The position numbers were made by a program, and so were the translations under genes. The notes beneath the pieces were generated by a model. That model made no database searches and had not been told where the DNA came from. It saw nothing but the letters and a program-made list of their open reading frames with translations. A DNA stretch of 29,232 bases from positions 1 to 29,232 of the IMG/VR virus record IMGVR_UViG_3300025873_000028; one strand, given 5' to 3'. The DNA comes from a virus. Shown here one piece after another: positions 27,690-29,232 of the stretch (the stretch's first letter is position 1; the number at the start of each line of letters is the position of its first letter).

Positions 27690-28210
27690 ACAATGGCTAT
27701 CCTCTTTTGGTGTTTCCGTTTCGATCTCGGTGGTGCCTGGCGCTTCGCAAAATTCAGTTGCGATATAGCGTGTCTCGTTGCTGACATGAGCGGGAAGGTG
27801 TCTCGGGGAATCTTTTGTTTATCCCGGCTGAATCCCTGCTTTTCCTCAAGCCAATTTTTGAGTCGCTTATCAACTTTAAATCTGTGGGTCCGCATCCGTT
27901 CCCAGATGTCTCTTGAGATCGCTTCTGCCATCGAGTCAGAGTCATCATTGGAATCTCGCAGCATCTTGCAGCCCCGCTCTAGCAATTTGTCTGCGGTGTC
28001 CTTTGCCTTCTTTTCCCAGGCTACGGGAATCCACCGGCCCCTGGCGTTTATGCCCTCGGCGATTACCGCTAGAACCTCGCGCTTAAAAATACATGCGTCA
28101 TAGAGGTGGATGCAGTCATCGGTCTTGTTTTGAGCCAGCCAGACCATCGCTATATCACCATCCGATTGGACGTGTACCCCCGCTATTCGCTTCCAGCTCG
28201 ACTCAATCAC
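27686..28210 (-). CDS. Unknown protein coupled to terminase (174 aa)
   Basis: The product starts 'MIESSWKRIAGVHVQSDGDIAMVWLAQNKTDDCIHLYDACIFKREVLAVIAEGINARGRWIPVAWEK'. The alternation of strands with the pattern 'GVH.Q.DGD.A.VWL........LYDA' is reminiscent of an RNase H-like fold, as in the nuclease half of large terminases, but the conserved acid triad is not obvious. The tail is very basic (RSKRKHQKR), suggesting nucleic-acid binding. It overlaps the terminase stop (ATGA). It may help packaging or be an alternative nuclease domain. Family not named. Confidence 0.6.
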   Translation of the reverse strand: MIESSWKRIAGVHVQSDGDIAMVWLAQNKTDDCIHLYDACIFKREVLAVIAEGINARGRWIPVAWEKKAKDTADKLLERGCKMLRDSNDDSDSMAEAISRDIWERMRTHRFKVDKRLKNWLEEKQGFSRDKQKIPRDTFPLMSATRHAISQLNFAKRQAPPRSKRKHQKRIAIV

Positions 28211-29232
28211 TCCAGAATGTCCTCCTCCTCGACGGGGAAGACTAACGCCCTGCCCCGCTCCTCATTAGCGACAGAACAGGCCATCGCCAGGCTAACCATC
28301 CCGTCTATGCGCCCCCGTGACTTTGCTTTGTCCAGCTTCCTGTCACCGGCCTCGTTGTATTTCACAACCGAGTTGGCCGCACACATATTCAATATGGGGT
28401 GATTGCCGTGTCTCAATTTGGCGTTTAAGAGTAATGATTCCAAAACCCTAAGCGCCGGACCCATCGAGACATACCCTTGCCCGAATTCGACAAACCTCTC
28501 ATCGATCAGGGACTCGCTCAAACCGGCCCTGATCAGCCAGGGCTTGAGGTGCCGCATGTTGTATCGATCAAATGCGATGCGGGCAATGTTGATTGTGTTG
28601 AATAGGTCGGCTATGTACTGAGCCACATACTCATATTCAATAGACTTGCCAGGGGTCGTGGTCAGGTGGCCTTCTTTGGCCCACAGGTCGTAGGGTACGC
28701 GGTCCTTCCTGGCCCTCTCTGTCAGCCCTTCCTCGGGTAGCCAAAAGGTAGCCTTCACGTCAAACGTATCACCAGACGGATCGACCAGTACCAATGCGGT
28801 TAAATCGTTCGTCTCGGATAAGTCCAGACCCCCATAAACCTCGCCGGTCAAATGCCCCATCTCGCCCGATTGAATCCAAACGGACTTGGTGACAAATGGG
28901 TTGTAAGCCTCGACCCGCTGATTAAGTATCAGGTTTCGATACTCAGCCTCTCGGGAGGGCATTCGCTTGGCATCCTGCGCCATTGCGAGGACTTCTTTTG
29001 CATTCTGAAAATCACCGAAGGCTGGATTCGCCATTCGTATGGTTTTCTCGCAAAATGCGTCTTCACCCTCGGGGGCCGTCCAAAGGAACAGCTTGGTCCT
29101 GGGGTCGTGCTTTTGCTTTGCATCGTCGATGAGAACGCTTAACAGATCAGCATCACTCGGCGCTTGGGTCGAGATGATGATCGACAAAGGATTCTCGTGC
29201 GCGGATGTGGCCGTTTCCAGCGCTTCATACAG
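28207..29232 (-). CDS. terL: Terminase large subunit (partial, N-terminus off window)
   Basis: The frame is open to the right edge and continues, 341 codons visible plus stop. Upstream of TTG 29187 it reads '...LYEALETATSAHENPLSIIISTQAPSDADLLSVLIDDAKQ', so that TTG is internal. 'STQAPSDADL' is the ATPase motif III region of HK97-type large terminases. 'YGGLDLSETNDLTALVLV' (about 28800-28835) has the first acidic residue of the RNase H-like nuclease. 'IAFDRYNMRHL' and the C-terminal 'KSRGRIDGMVSLAMA' are usual nuclease-domain motifs. The Walker A/B part lies beyond the window. It cuts and pumps DNA into the head, followed by the downstream portal gene. Confidence 0.88.
   Translation of the reverse strand: MYEALETATSAHENPLSIIISTQAPSDADLLSVLIDDAKQKHDPRTKLFLWTAPEGEDAFCEKTIRMANPAFGDFQNAKEVLAMAQDAKRMPSREAEYRNLILNQRVEAYNPFVTKSVWIQSGEMGHLTGEVYGGLDLSETNDLTALVLVDPSGDTFDVKATFWLPEEGLTERARKDRVPYDLWAKEGHLTTTPGKSIEYEYVAQYIADLFNTINIARIAFDRYNMRHLKPWLIRAGLSESLIDERFVEFGQGYVSMGPALRVLESLLLNAKLRHGNHPILNMCAANSVVKYNEAGDRKLDKAKSRGRIDGMVSLAMACSVANEERGRALVFPVEEEDILE

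Noticed and set aside
28207-29187. Terminase start at TTG 29187
   Set aside because: The frame continues to the window edge with typical terminase residues, so the true start lies outside.

Overview
This window is almost wholly bacteriophage DNA, from a temperate tailed phage with a short-tail (podovirus-type) structural module. There is no tape-measure or sheath gene. There is an SU10-type major capsid protein, a P22-type tail hub/stabilisation protein and three large glycine/alanine/glutamine-rich internal (ejection) proteins. The tail-fibre wording resembles that of marine phages. A LexA box of the TACTG-N10-CAGTA type, as used in Gammaproteobacteria, and a close homologue of lambda integrase suggest a (probably marine) gammaproteobacterial host; this is inference. 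No host gene is visible. The int-proximal attP-like region runs straight into phage tail genes instead of host DNA, so the sequence looks like the free or packaged form of the phage, not an integrated prophage.

Layout. Positions 1-4095 (minus strand) are the 'right' early operon: Cro-like regulator, small membrane protein, small coiled-coil protein, O-like replication initiator, P-like helicase loader, a small unknown protein, a metallophosphoesterase with an HTH, a NinB-like protein, and an exported protein cut by the window edge. Positions 4125-4841 are the immunity region: a short CI-like repressor without a self-cleavage domain, four copies of a TTAGCA-N2-TGCTAA operator at two promoter regions, and between them a LexA-box promoter pointing back at the repressor. 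Positions 4891-9240 (plus strand) are the 'left' early operon: small unknown proteins, Erf recombinase, a DUF736-like protein, excisionase and lambda-type integrase, followed by attP with arm-type repeats and IHF sites. Positions 9859-29232 (minus strand) are the late operon, read from terminase (right edge) through portal, scaffold, major capsid, head-completion proteins, adaptor, tail hub, ejection proteins and tail fibre. Most genes there overlap by ATGA or TAATG and look translationally coupled. One plus-strand gene (23777-23986) sits inside this module.

How the parts work together. The order attP-int-xis-(recombinase)-operator-cI-operator-cro-O-P-nin is the lambda early map in mirror image, joined to a non-lambda podoviral head and tail. 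The most interesting element is the probable induction switch. The repressor has only an HTH domain plus a short tail and cannot cleave itself like lambda CI. A promoter whose spacer is filled by a LexA box (4701-4720) drives a 58-residue protein (4458-4634) whose gene is antisense to the 3' end of the repressor gene. This looks like a LexA-controlled antirepressor or antisense induction system, comparable in logic to coliphage 186 Tum and the Gifsy antirepressors, but with a protein I do not recognise.

Limits: all calls rest on reading translations, motifs, start-site signals and gene order. No database search was run. Several small genes were found by hand translation.
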